This document shows, in pieces, positions 33,087-40,605 of a stretch of DNA of 64,000 bases. Position 1 is the first letter of the stretch; the number at the start of each line of letters is the position of its first letter. Source of the stretch: Enterobacter sp. SA187 (GTDB taxonomy: Bacteria > Pseudomonadota > Gammaproteobacteria > Enterobacterales > Enterobacteriaceae). The notes beneath the pieces were generated by a model. That model worked only from the letters and a program-made list of their open reading frames with translations, was not told the origin of the DNA and did no database searches. The stretch lies in the NCBI RefSeq assembly GCF_001888805.2, contig NZ_CP019113.1, positions 930,001 through 994,000 of the forward strand, written 5' to 3'. The translations under genes were made by a program, and so were the position numbers.

Positions 33087-34028
33087 ATGTTAGACAATGT
33101 TTTAAGAATTGCCACACGCCAAAGCCCCCTTGCGCTCTGGCAGGCACAATACGTTAAGCAGCGCCTGATGGCGTGCCATCCGGACCTGACCGTTGAGCTG
33201 GTGCCTATGGTGACGCGCGGCGATGTGATCCTTGATACGCCGCTGGCAAAAGTGGGCGGTAAGGGATTGTTTGTTAAAGAGCTGGAACTGGCGCTAATTG
33301 AAAATCGTGCCGATCTGGCCGTCCACTCAATGAAAGATGTGCCGGTTGAGTTTCCGAAGGGGCTGGGCCTGGTCACCATTTGCGAGCGTGAAGACCCGCG
33401 CGATGCCTTTGTCTCCAATAATTATGACAGCCTCGACGCCCTGCCCGCAGGCAGCATCGTTGGCACGTCAAGTTTACGCCGCCAGTGTCAACTGGCCGAA
33501 CGCCGCCCGGATCTGGAGATCCGCTCGCTGCGCGGCAACGTCGGCACCCGTCTTGGCAAGCTGGATAAGGGCGACTATGACGCCATTATTCTGGCGGTCG
33601 CCGGTCTCAAGCGTCTTGATCTGGAAGATCGTATCCGCATGGCGCTGCCGCCTGAGCTGTCGCTGCCCGCCGTTGGTCAGGGCGCGGTCGGTATCGAGTG
33701 CCGTCTGGACGATACCCGCACCCATGCCCTGCTGGCTCCGCTCAATCATGCCGATACCGCGCTACGCGTAAAAGCCGAGCGGGCGATGAATACGCGGCTG
33801 GAAGGCGGCTGCCAGGTGCCGATTGGCAGCTATGCTGAATTAGTCGACGGTGAGATCTGGTTGCGGGCGCTGGTTGGCGCGCCGGACGGCACCGTGATGA
33901 TCCGCGGTGAGCGACGCGGTAAGCCTGAAGAGGCAGAACAGCTGGGCATTTCCCTTGCCGAAGAGCTGCTGGCGAACGGCGCGCGCGAGATCCTGACCGA
34001 GGTCTATAAAGGAGAAGCACCCGCATGA
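33087..34028 (+). CDS. hemC: HemC, porphobilinogen deaminase
   Basis: 313 residues from the ATG giving MLDNVLRIATRQSPLALWQ, as in E. coli. Polymerises four porphobilinogen molecules to hydroxymethylbilane in haem synthesis. The dipyrromethane cofactor attaches to the Cys in EGGCQVPIGSYA near residue 242; VHSMKDVP carries the catalytic Asp. First gene of the hemCDXY operon; overlaps hemD by 4 bases. Confidence 0.98.
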   Translation: MLDNVLRIATRQSPLALWQAQYVKQRLMACHPDLTVELVPMVTRGDVILDTPLAKVGGKGLFVKELELALIENRADLAVHSMKDVPVEFPKGLGLVTICEREDPRDAFVSNNYDSLDALPAGSIVGTSSLRRQCQLAERRPDLEIRSLRGNVGTRLGKLDKGDYDAIILAVAGLKRLDLEDRIRMALPPELSLPAVGQGAVGIECRLDDTRTHALLAPLNHADTALRVKAERAMNTRLEGGCQVPIGSYAELVDGEIWLRALVGAPDGTVMIRGERRGKPEEAEQLGISLAEELLANGAREILTEVYKGEAPA

Positions 34029-34765
34029 GTATTCTGGTCACCCGCCCGTCCCCAGCCGGGGAAGAACTTGTGAGCCGTCTGTGCGCACAGGGCCAGGTGG
34101 CCTGGAGCTTCCCGCTGATTGAATTTACCCCAGGGCGGGAGCTGGCGCTGCTGCCGGAAGTGTTTGCCGCCCTGACGGCGAACGATATGGTTTTCGCCGC
34201 CTCACAACATGCCGTCACCTTCGCCAGCGCGCACCTGCGTAAGCTTGGCCTGCGCTGGCCCCACGCGCCGCACTATTTCGCTATCGGCCGCACCACGGCG
34301 CTGGCATTGCACACCGCCAGCAGCCTCAACGTGCGCTATCCTTCGGATCGGGAAATCAGCGAAGTGTTGCTACAATTACCTGAATTACAAAATATTGCAG
34401 GCAAACGCGCCATCATTTTGCGCGGCAACGGCGGACGAGAATTGCTCGGGGATACGCTGGCGTCACGGGGCGCGGATGTCGAATTTTTTGAATGTTATCA
34501 ACGCTGTGAGAAGTCTTACGATGGCGCGGAACAGGCGATGCGCTGGCAGTCTCGCGGGGTCACGGACATTGTGATCACCAGCGGCGAGATGCTGCGGCAA
34601 CTTTTCGACCTGATCCCCGCCTGGTATCGTGAAAACTGGTTACTTCGCTGCCGCCTGATTGTGGTCAGCGAACGTCTGGCGAACCTCGCCCGGGAACTGG
34701 GCTGGCAGGACATTAAGGTCGCTGATAATGCTGACAACGATGCGCTGCTTCGCGCATTACAATAA
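34025..34765 (+). CDS. hemD: HemD, uroporphyrinogen-III synthase
   Basis: 246 residues, same as E. coli. Cyclises hydroxymethylbilane to uroporphyrinogen III. Two similar alpha/beta lobes; sequence is variable in the family, but the opening ILVTRPSPAGEELVSRL and the late ITSGEMLRQLFDL are typical. Translationally coupled to hemC. Confidence 0.97.
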   Translation: MSILVTRPSPAGEELVSRLCAQGQVAWSFPLIEFTPGRELALLPEVFAALTANDMVFAASQHAVTFASAHLRKLGLRWPHAPHYFAIGRTTALALHTASSLNVRYPSDREISEVLLQLPELQNIAGKRAIILRGNGGRELLGDTLASRGADVEFFECYQRCEKSYDGAEQAMRWQSRGVTDIVITSGEMLRQLFDLIPAWYRENWLLRCRLIVVSERLANLARELGWQDIKVADNADNDALLRALQ

Positions 34766-34786
34766 CTTTCATAATGGGAAGCCATA

Positions 34787-35959
34787 ATGACGGAACAACA
34801 GAAAGACTCCGCCGTGGTCGATGAAACCAGGGAGGCGGTGGACACCAGTCCACAGCCAGAAAAAGCACCAGAACATGAACGCGCGAACGCGAATAAAACC
34901 AGTCTTGTGCTCAGCGCCATTGCAATTGCCATCGCGCTGGCCGCCGGGGTTGGGCTGTATGGCTGGGTGAAACAGCAGAACGCGACACAATCCGAAACCA
35001 GCGATGCGCTGGTCAATCAGGTTACTGCCCTGCAAAAAGCGCAGGAAACCCAAAAGACCCAGTTCGAGGGCATCATTAAGCAGCAGGCTTCACAGCTGGA
35101 AGAGGCGCAGCGTCAGCAGGCAACGCTGGCGAAACAGCTTGAAGACGTGCAGCAAAAAGTCGCCACTATTTCCGGCACCGACGCCAAAACCTGGCTGCTG
35201 GCGCAGGCAGATTTCCTCGTCAAACTGGCCGGTCGCAAACTGTGGAGCGATCAGGACGTCACCACCGCTGCGGCGCTGCTGAAAAGCGCCGATGCAAGCC
35301 TCGCCGACATGAACGATCCGAGCCTCATCACTGCCCGCCGCGCCATTACTGATGACATCGCCAGCCTTTCCGGCGTCGCGCAGGTGGATTACGACGGCAT
35401 CATCCTCAAAGTGAACCAGCTGTCCAACCAGATCGATAATCTGCGTCTGGCGGACAACAACGACGACGATTCTCCGATGGATTCCGACAGCAGCGAGCTG
35501 TCCAGCTCCATCAGCGAGTGGCGTGTCAATCTGCAAAAAAGCTGGCAGAACTTTATGGACAGCTTTATTACCGTGCGTCGTCGCGATGAAACGGCCGTGC
35601 CGCTGCTGGCGCCGAACCAGGACATCTACCTGCGCGAAAACATTCGCTCGCGGCTGCTGGTCGCAGCCCAGGCTGTGCCACGTCATCAGGAAGAGACTTA
35701 CAAACAGGCGCTGGATAACGTCTCCAGCTGGGTACGTGCTTATTACGATACCGACGATGCCAGCACCAAAGCCTTCCTGGACGATATTGATAAGCTGAGC
35801 CAGCAAAGCATCACCATGAACGTGCCGGAGACGCTGCAAAGCCAGCCGATCCTTGAAAAACTGATGCAGACCCGCGTGCGCAATCTGCTGGCACAGCCGG
35901 GTGCGGCCGCGGGTGAGGCTGCGCAAGACGCGCCTGCCGCTGCGCCGCAGGGAGAATAA
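34787..35959 (+). CDS. hemX: HemX, membrane protein of the haem operon
   Basis: 390 residues. Cytoplasmic N-terminus rich in Glu/Pro, one transmembrane helix near residues 41-61 (LVLSAIAIAIALAAGVGLYGW), then a long coiled coil rich in Gln (about 70-130) and a mostly helical periplasmic domain. Often labelled uroporphyrinogen methyltransferase, but it lacks the methyltransferase fold; function uncertain. 2 bases before hemY. Confidence 0.94.
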   Translation: MTEQQKDSAVVDETREAVDTSPQPEKAPEHERANANKTSLVLSAIAIAIALAAGVGLYGWVKQQNATQSETSDALVNQVTALQKAQETQKTQFEGIIKQQASQLEEAQRQQATLAKQLEDVQQKVATISGTDAKTWLLAQADFLVKLAGRKLWSDQDVTTAAALLKSADASLADMNDPSLITARRAITDDIASLSGVAQVDYDGIILKVNQLSNQIDNLRLADNNDDDSPMDSDSSELSSSISEWRVNLQKSWQNFMDSFITVRRRDETAVPLLAPNQDIYLRENIRSRLLVAAQAVPRHQEETYKQALDNVSSWVRAYYDTDDASTKAFLDDIDKLSQQSITMNVPETLQSQPILEKLMQTRVRNLLAQPGAAAGEAAQDAPAAAPQGE

Positions 35960-35961
35960 TC

Positions 35962-37158
35962 ATGTTAAAAGTATTATTACTCTTTGCATTGCTGTTAGCC
36001 GGGATCGTGCTCGGGCCGATGGTCGCCGGGCATCAGGGTTACGTACTGATCCAGACGGACAATTACAATATCGAAACCAGTGTGACCGGCCTTGTGATCA
36101 TTCTGATCCTCGCCATGGTCGTACTCTTTGTGATCGAATGGATCTTACGTCGCATTATACGCACCGGGGCACATACCCGCGGCTGGTTTGCCGGCCGTAA
36201 ACGCCGCCGCGCCCGTAAACAGACGGAACAGGCACTGCTCAAGCTGGCGGAAGGCGATTATCAGCAGGTTGAAAAGCTGATGTCGAAAAATGCCGATCAC
36301 GCTGAACAGCCGGTGGTGAACTACCTGCTCGCCGCTGAAGCCGCCCAGCAGCGCGGGGATGAAGCGCGCGCCAATCAACATCTGGAGCGCGCCTCGGAGC
36401 TGGCGGATAACGATCAGATCCCGGTGGAAATCACCCGTGTTCGTCTGCAACTGGCGCGCAATGAAAACCATGCGGCGCGCCACGGCGTCGACCGACTGCT
36501 GGAAATCACCCCGCGCCATCCGGAAGTGCTGCGTCTGGCGGAGCAGGCGTATATCCGTACCGGCGCCTGGGGTTCCCTGCTCGATATTCTGCCGTCTATG
36601 GCCAAAGCGGACGTCGCTGATGAAGCCCATCGTGATGCCCTTGCACAGCAGGCGTGGATTGGGTTGATGGATCAGGCTCGTGCCGATCAGGGCAGCGATG
36701 GTCTGAAAGCGTGGTGGAAAAACCAGAGCCGTAAAACGCGTCAACAGGTGGCGCTGCAGGTGGCGATGGCCGAACATTTAATCGAATGTGACGATCATGA
36801 CACGGCCCAGCAGATCCTGCTTGATGGCCTGAAACGTCATTACGACGACCGGCTGGTCATGGTGATCCCACGGCTGAAGACCAATAATCCTGAGCAGGTG
36901 GAAAAAGTGCTGCGTCAGCAGATCAAAACCCAGGGCGATCGTCCGCTCCTGTGGAGTACGCTGGGTCAGTCGCTGCTTAAGCATGGTGAATGGAAAGAAG
37001 CCAGTCTGGCGTTCCGCGCCGCGCTGAAACAGCGTCCGGATGCCTTTGACTACGCCTGGCTTGCCGATACGCTGGATCGTCTGCATATGCCTGAAGAAGC
37101 CGCCACTATGCGTCGTGACGGCCTGCTGTTGACCCTGCAAAACAACCCGCCGCAGTAA
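35962..37158 (+). CDS. hemY: HemY, TPR membrane protein of the haem operon
   Basis: 398 residues. Two N-terminal transmembrane helices (residues 3-20 and about 41-60), then a large tetratricopeptide domain (LLAAEAAQQRGDEARANQHLERA and later ALKQRPDAFDYAWLADTLDRL). Role in late haem metabolism suggested, not proved. Last gene of the operon; faces glmZ. Confidence 0.95.
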   Translation: MLKVLLLFALLLAGIVLGPMVAGHQGYVLIQTDNYNIETSVTGLVIILILAMVVLFVIEWILRRIIRTGAHTRGWFAGRKRRRARKQTEQALLKLAEGDYQQVEKLMSKNADHAEQPVVNYLLAAEAAQQRGDEARANQHLERASELADNDQIPVEITRVRLQLARNENHAARHGVDRLLEITPRHPEVLRLAEQAYIRTGAWGSLLDILPSMAKADVADEAHRDALAQQAWIGLMDQARADQGSDGLKAWWKNQSRKTRQQVALQVAMAEHLIECDDHDTAQQILLDGLKRHYDDRLVMVIPRLKTNNPEQVEKVLRQQIKTQGDRPLLWSTLGQSLLKHGEWKEASLAFRAALKQRPDAFDYAWLADTLDRLHMPEEAATMRRDGLLLTLQNNPPQ

Positions 37159-37173
37159 TTTCCCCCATCGTCA

Positions 37174-37194
37174 CCCTCTCCCACCGGGAGAGGG
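37174..37194 (+). terminator. hairpin after hemY
   Basis: CCCTCTCCC / GGGAGAGGG stem with a 3-base loop, followed by CATAAAAAAA rather than a T-run. It probably ends hemY transcription or belongs to a dispersed palindrome family; a similar hairpin follows yhjE. Confidence 0.55.
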
Positions 37195-37197
37195 CAT

Positions 37198-37403
37198 AAA
37201 AAAATGCCCGTTCTGAAACCAGAACGGGCATTAACAGGTCTGTGTGACAACAAATCGGTGCTTCACTCAACGTTGTGTCCATGGTGTTTGATGAGGCCGA
37301 AGCGACATCTGTCTGTGGACGATAAGCACCATTAAATGGCTCTGCGTCATTCCTGAGTTTATGAGGCACTAAGGCGAACATAAGAGGTGGAATGAGCATC
37401 TAC
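37198..37403 (-). ncRNA. glmZ: GlmZ small RNA
   Basis: About 206 bases on the minus strand, starting GTAGATGCTCATTCC and running through TTCGCCTTAGTGCCTCATAA, then GGACACAACGTTGAGTGAAG, and ending in a GC-rich hairpin (TGCCCGTTCTG / CAGAACGGGCA) with seven T. This follows the E. coli GlmZ sequence closely except for the terminator stem. With Hfq it activates glmS translation when glucosamine-6-phosphate is low, and is cleaved through RapZ and RNase E; GlmY is the decoy. In E. coli it also faces hemY. A 97-codon open frame over the same DNA is a shadow. Confidence 0.95.
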
Positions 37404-37415
37404 ATATATATTATT

Positions 37416-37430
37416 GCACAACCCGTGCCA
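37416..37430 (-). promoter_or_regulatory. sigma-54 promoter of glmZ
   Basis: Read leftwards, TGGCACGGGTTGTGC has GG and GC exactly 10 bases apart and lies 12 bases before the GlmZ 5' end, in agreement with the sigma-54 consensus TGGCAC-N5-TTGC. An AT-rich TAATAT after it could serve sigma-70 as a -10 element, but no matching -35 is clear. Confidence 0.75.
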
Positions 37431-37536
37431 GATTTTTATCCCTAAATCTCGTAGCTCTGAATCTTTTAATATTTTTGGATTTTCATCACGTTACGCGTCA
37501 GGTCACAGGTAATTTTGTGATGTTGCGCGGGAAAAT

Positions 37537-37554
37537 TGTCGCTTAATGGCGACA
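37537..37554. promoter_or_regulatory. GlrR binding site 1 upstream of glmZ
   Basis: Exact TGTC-N10-GACA (TGTCGCTTAATGGCGACA), the site bound by the response regulator GlrR (YfhA/QseF) at glmY/glmZ. It lies about 135 bases upstream of the transcript start. Confidence 0.75.
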
Positions 37555-37599
37555 AAATGGAGTCATTATAAAAATATGATTAAAAAACAGAGGGATATC

Positions 37600-37617
37600 T
37601 GTCTCCTATCCGCGACA
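37600..37617. promoter_or_regulatory. GlrR binding site 2 upstream of glmZ
   Basis: Second exact TGTC-N10-GACA (TGTCTCCTATCCGCGACA), centred 63 bases (about six helical turns) from site 1, so both can sit on the same face of DNA. The AT-rich DNA between site 1 and the promoter could accept IHF, but I do not claim a definite site. Confidence 0.75.
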
Positions 37618-37705
37618 TTCATCGGCGGCGACGTCGCCGAAAAGCAACAAGCAGGAAACAACAGGGAAAAGAGGCGATAACAGTGAGGAAAGGCAGAAAA
37701 CAAAA

Positions 37706-37725
37706 AACCCCGCCGAAGCGGGGTT
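37706..37725 (-). terminator. terminator of the tRNA operon
   Basis: Read leftwards AACCCCGC / GCGGGGTT with a short loop then TTTTG, immediately after the tRNA-Pro gene. Confidence 0.9.
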
Positions 37726-37731
37726 CAAAAT

Positions 37732-37808
37732 TGGTCGGCGAGAGAGGATTCGAACCTCCGACCCACTGGTCCCAAACCAGTTGCGCTACCAAGCTGCGCT
37801 ACTCGCCG
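37732..37808 (-). tRNA. proM: tRNA-Pro (TGG)
   Basis: 77 bases including encoded CCA. Acceptor CGGCGAG pairs with CTCGCCG, T arm GGTTCGAATCC is present, and the anticodon loop TTTGGGA gives anticodon TGG. Last gene of the Arg-His-Leu-Pro operon, same order as E. coli argX-hisR-leuT-proM. Confidence 0.98.
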
Positions 37809-37845
37809 AAATACTGCTTTTTGACTTTTTAGTTAAATCAATTTG

Positions 37846-37931
37846 TGGTGCGAGGGGGGGACTTGAACCCCCACGTCCGTAAGGACACTAACACCTGAAG
37901 CTAGCGCGTCTACCAATTCCGCCACCTTCGC
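37846..37931 (-). tRNA. leuT: tRNA-Leu (CAG)
   Basis: 86 bases by my count including CCA, with a long variable arm (GTGTCCTTACGGACG) typical of leucine tRNA. Anticodon CAG in CTTCAGG. Begins GCGAAGGTGG and ends CTCGCACCA. The C-run in the T arm/acceptor has 7 bases, one fewer than I recall for E. coli. Confidence 0.95.
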
Positions 37932-37956
37932 ATTCCACGGTACTCTTTGTAACTAA

Positions 37957-38033
37957 TGGGGTGGCTAATGGGACTCGAACCCACGACAACTGGAATCACA
38001 ATCCAGGGCTCTACCAACTGAGCTATAGCCACC
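37957..38033 (-). tRNA. hisR: tRNA-His (GTG)
   Basis: 77 bases including CCA. Begins GGTGGCTATAGCTCAG; anticodon GTG in ATTGTGATT; ends AGCCACCCCA. The extra 5' G (position -1) needed by histidyl-tRNA synthetase is encoded. Confidence 0.98.
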
Positions 38034-38097
38034 ACTGATATTCTTTCACGCGGCCCTGCTACCATCACAGGCCACCGCAGCTCCAGCACCGGGTAAA

Positions 38098-38174
<77 letters not shown>

Positions 38175-38195
38175 TTAGCGCCGTTGCGGGGGTGG

Positions 38196-38224
38196 ATAGT
38201 ACGGACTTCGGGCGTACCTGTCTA
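38196..38224 (-). promoter_or_regulatory. promoter of the tRNA operon
   Basis: Read leftwards TAGACA (38224-38219), 17 bases, TACTAT (38201-38196), followed by a GC-rich discriminator (CCACCCCCGC), as in stable-RNA promoters under stringent control. Confidence 0.7.
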
Positions 38225-38286
38225 GTGCTTTTTAAAAGAAATCTCCAGAAAATGCGCGTTTGGTTATGCTTTGCGCATTTTGCTGC

Positions 38287-39672
38287 TTATTTCCCCAGCT
38301 TATCAGGCTGCGTATAGCGATTAAGGCCTAAAACCTTATAAACCACCGTGACTGCGGCGAGGAAGATGATGCCCACAAACAGCGACATACGGGTGTCCTC
38401 ATTCAGGCCCATGCCAATCAGTACACAAATCAAAAACGCCATGGTGGCGTAGTTTGCCCACGGGAACAGCACCGAGCGGAACGGATGGGTGGCAATGGCC
38501 GCTTTATGCGCCTGACGGAAACGCAGCTGGCTTATCAGGATCACAAACCACGGCACCATCCCCGGCAAAACGCTGGCGCTGTAGACGTACACAAATACGC
38601 GCTGCGGGTTAGGGATGATGTAGTTCAGGCAGGAGCCAATCAGCAGAATGACGATAGAGATCGCCACGCCCGCCACCGGTACGCCGTTACGGGAGACTTT
38701 CGCCATTGCTGCCGGCAGCTGGCGGTTCTTCGCCAGCGCATACAGCATACGCCCACAGCTGTACATGCCGCTGTTACAGCCGGAAAGCGCGGCGGTCAGC
38801 ACCACGAAATTGATGATCCCGGCGGCGGCGGTAATGCCGATTTTCGCAAAGGTCAGCACGAACGGGCTGCCGTTGCTGCCAATTTCATTCCACGGGAAAA
38901 TGGTGACGATGACGAAAATCGCGCCCACATAGAAAATCAGGATGCGCCACAGCACTTTACCTACCGCGCTGCGCAGCGTGACCTGCGGGTTTTTCGCTTC
39001 GCCCGCCGTAATACCAATCAGCTCCACGCCCTGATAGGACGCCACCACGATGCACAGCGCCGTCAGGAAGCCTTTCCAGCCGCCCGCGAAGAAGCCGCCG
39101 TGCTCTGTCAGGTTGCCAAAGCCAATCGCATGGCCGCCGTTGCCAAAGCCGAAGAAAATCACCCCCAGCCCTACCACGATCATCACAATGATGGTGGTGA
39201 CTTTGATCATCGCAAACCAGAACTCAATTTCACCGTACAGACGCACGGCGGCAAGGTTTGCCAGCGCCACCAGCCCGACGGCGATCAGCGCGGGGATCCA
39301 CTGCGCCATTTCCGGGAACCAGAACTGCACATACACGCCGATGGCGGTGATTTCTGAGATGCCCACCGCCATCCACATAAACCAGTAGGACCAGGCGGTG
39401 AGATAGCCGAAGAACGGGCTCATGTAGCGGTGCGCGTACACGGCAAAGGAACCGGCGACCGGCTCAAGGAATAACATTTCGCCCATGGAGCGCATGATGA
39501 AGAAGACGAACAGCCCGGCAATAATGTATGCCAGCAATACTGATGGCCCTGCCCATTTCAGGGTGCTCGCCGCGCCCATAAACAGGCCAACGCCTATCGT
39601 GCCCCCGAGGGCAATAAGTTCGATGTGTCGAGCTTCCAGCCCACGCTGAAGCTCCGGTTTGTTCTCGGCCAT
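38287..39672 (-). CDS. yifK: YifK (ThrP), APC-family threonine/serine permease
   Basis: 461 residues with twelve helices; amino acid/polyamine/organocation family, opening LQRGLEARHIELIALGGTIGVGLFMG. E. coli YifK has been shown to import threonine and serine. It lies between the ECA operon and the tRNA genes as in E. coli. Its transcript leader contains a candidate GcvB target. Confidence 0.95.
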   Translation of the reverse strand: MAENKPELQRGLEARHIELIALGGTIGVGLFMGAASTLKWAGPSVLLAYIIAGLFVFFIMRSMGEMLFLEPVAGSFAVYAHRYMSPFFGYLTAWSYWFMWMAVGISEITAIGVYVQFWFPEMAQWIPALIAVGLVALANLAAVRLYGEIEFWFAMIKVTTIIVMIVVGLGVIFFGFGNGGHAIGFGNLTEHGGFFAGGWKGFLTALCIVVASYQGVELIGITAGEAKNPQVTLRSAVGKVLWRILIFYVGAIFVIVTIFPWNEIGSNGSPFVLTFAKIGITAAAGIINFVVLTAALSGCNSGMYSCGRMLYALAKNRQLPAAMAKVSRNGVPVAGVAISIVILLIGSCLNYIIPNPQRVFVYVYSASVLPGMVPWFVILISQLRFRQAHKAAIATHPFRSVLFPWANYATMAFLICVLIGMGLNEDTRMSLFVGIIFLAAVTVVYKVLGLNRYTQPDKLGK

Positions 39673-39680
39673 AAATCCTC

Positions 39681-39690
39681 TGTTGTGTCT
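39681..39690 (-). promoter_or_regulatory. candidate GcvB target in the yifK leader
   Basis: The leader reads AGACACAACA followed by GAGG and the start codon. CACAACA is the kind of CA-rich site paired by the GU-rich region of the small RNA GcvB, and yifK is a known GcvB target in relatives. Overlap with the ribosome site fits repression. Confidence 0.5.
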
Positions 39691-39821
39691 GCTACTGTTC
39701 CCGGCGGTGCGGGTTATAGTTATGACTCAGTGCAATGCATTGAGTGGGCGAATGGTTTCTTAATTCGGGGAAAATGGCAAACGATGGTTAACAAAAACGT
39801 ATGAGTTGCTCAATAAAAAAG

Positions 39822-39849
39822 CAGGCGGCGCATTGCACCGCGCTGCCTG
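39822..39849 (-). terminator. terminator of the ECA operon
   Basis: Read leftwards CAGGCAGCGC / GCGCCGCCTG stem (one mismatch) followed by CTTTTTTATT, immediately after wecG. Confidence 0.88.
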
Positions 39850-39853
39850 TCGA

Positions 39854-40594
39854 TTACATCTGGCCGCGATAGTGCCAGGCAAGATAGCGCAATAGCTTCA
39901 GTTGGCGGGTGAGGCGGCTCGGTTGCGATAACAGGCGGTAAAGCCACTCCAGACCCATACGTTGCCACACTTTCGGCGCACGCTTCACATGGCCGGTGAA
40001 AACGTCATAGGTGCCGCCTACGCCCATATAGAGCGCCTGCGGATATACCTCGCGGCAATCCCGCATCAGGATCTCCTGGCGCGGCGAGCCCATCGCCACG
40101 GTGACGATTTTCGCGCCGCTGTCGCGGATACGCTCAAACAGCGCCTGACGCTGGTCTGCAGTGAAGTAGCCATCCTGACTGCCGACAATATTCACCTGCC
40201 ACTGCGCGCGCAGCTTTTCCTGCGTCTGGGCCAGTACGTCCGGCTTACCGCCCACCAGAAAGACGGGCGTACCCTCTTTTCCGGCACGCGCCATCAGCTC
40301 TTCCCATAAATCCGCCCCGGCCACGCGCTCGACCTTCGCCTGCGGATACTTTTTGCGAATGGAACGCACAACGCTGATGCCGTCGGCATATTTATACTCT
40401 GCCGCTTCAATCAGGGCCCGCACCTGGGCGTCATTTTCCACGGCGAGCATTTTCTCGGCGTTGATCGCCACCAGCGTGCCCTGCTTCAGCGCGCCTCCGG
40501 CATAGAGGTGATCCAGCGCATGTTGCATATTCCGCCAGCCAATCAGCTTCAGCCCGCGCAGGGTGTACACCGGGGCGTCGGTTTTGTCAGTCAT
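39854..40594 (-). CDS. wecG: WecG, UDP-ManNAcA transferase (ECA lipid II synthesis)
   Basis: 246 residues, same as E. coli (RffM). WecG/TagA/CpsF fold: GTLVAINAEKMLAVE, ADGISVVR and a late KIVTVAMGSPRQEI motif. Adds N-acetyl-mannosaminuronic acid to lipid I. Last gene of the ECA cluster. Confidence 0.97.
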   Translation of the reverse strand: MTDKTDAPVYTLRGLKLIGWRNMQHALDHLYAGGALKQGTLVAINAEKMLAVENDAQVRALIEAAEYKYADGISVVRSIRKKYPQAKVERVAGADLWEELMARAGKEGTPVFLVGGKPDVLAQTQEKLRAQWQVNIVGSQDGYFTADQRQALFERIRDSGAKIVTVAMGSPRQEILMRDCREVYPQALYMGVGGTYDVFTGHVKRAPKVWQRMGLEWLYRLLSQPSRLTRQLKLLRYLAWHYRGQM

Positions 40595-40605
40595 GGGATT
40601 CCTTA

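Noticed and set aside
37106..37399. 97-codon open frame on the minus strand after hemY
   Set aside because: It lies exactly over GlmZ, whose sequence is conserved as RNA, and it runs through the GlmZ terminator.
38485..39357. 290-codon frame opposite yifK
   Set aside because: His/Gln/Asp-rich mirror frame of a membrane protein; typical shadow with no ribosome site.
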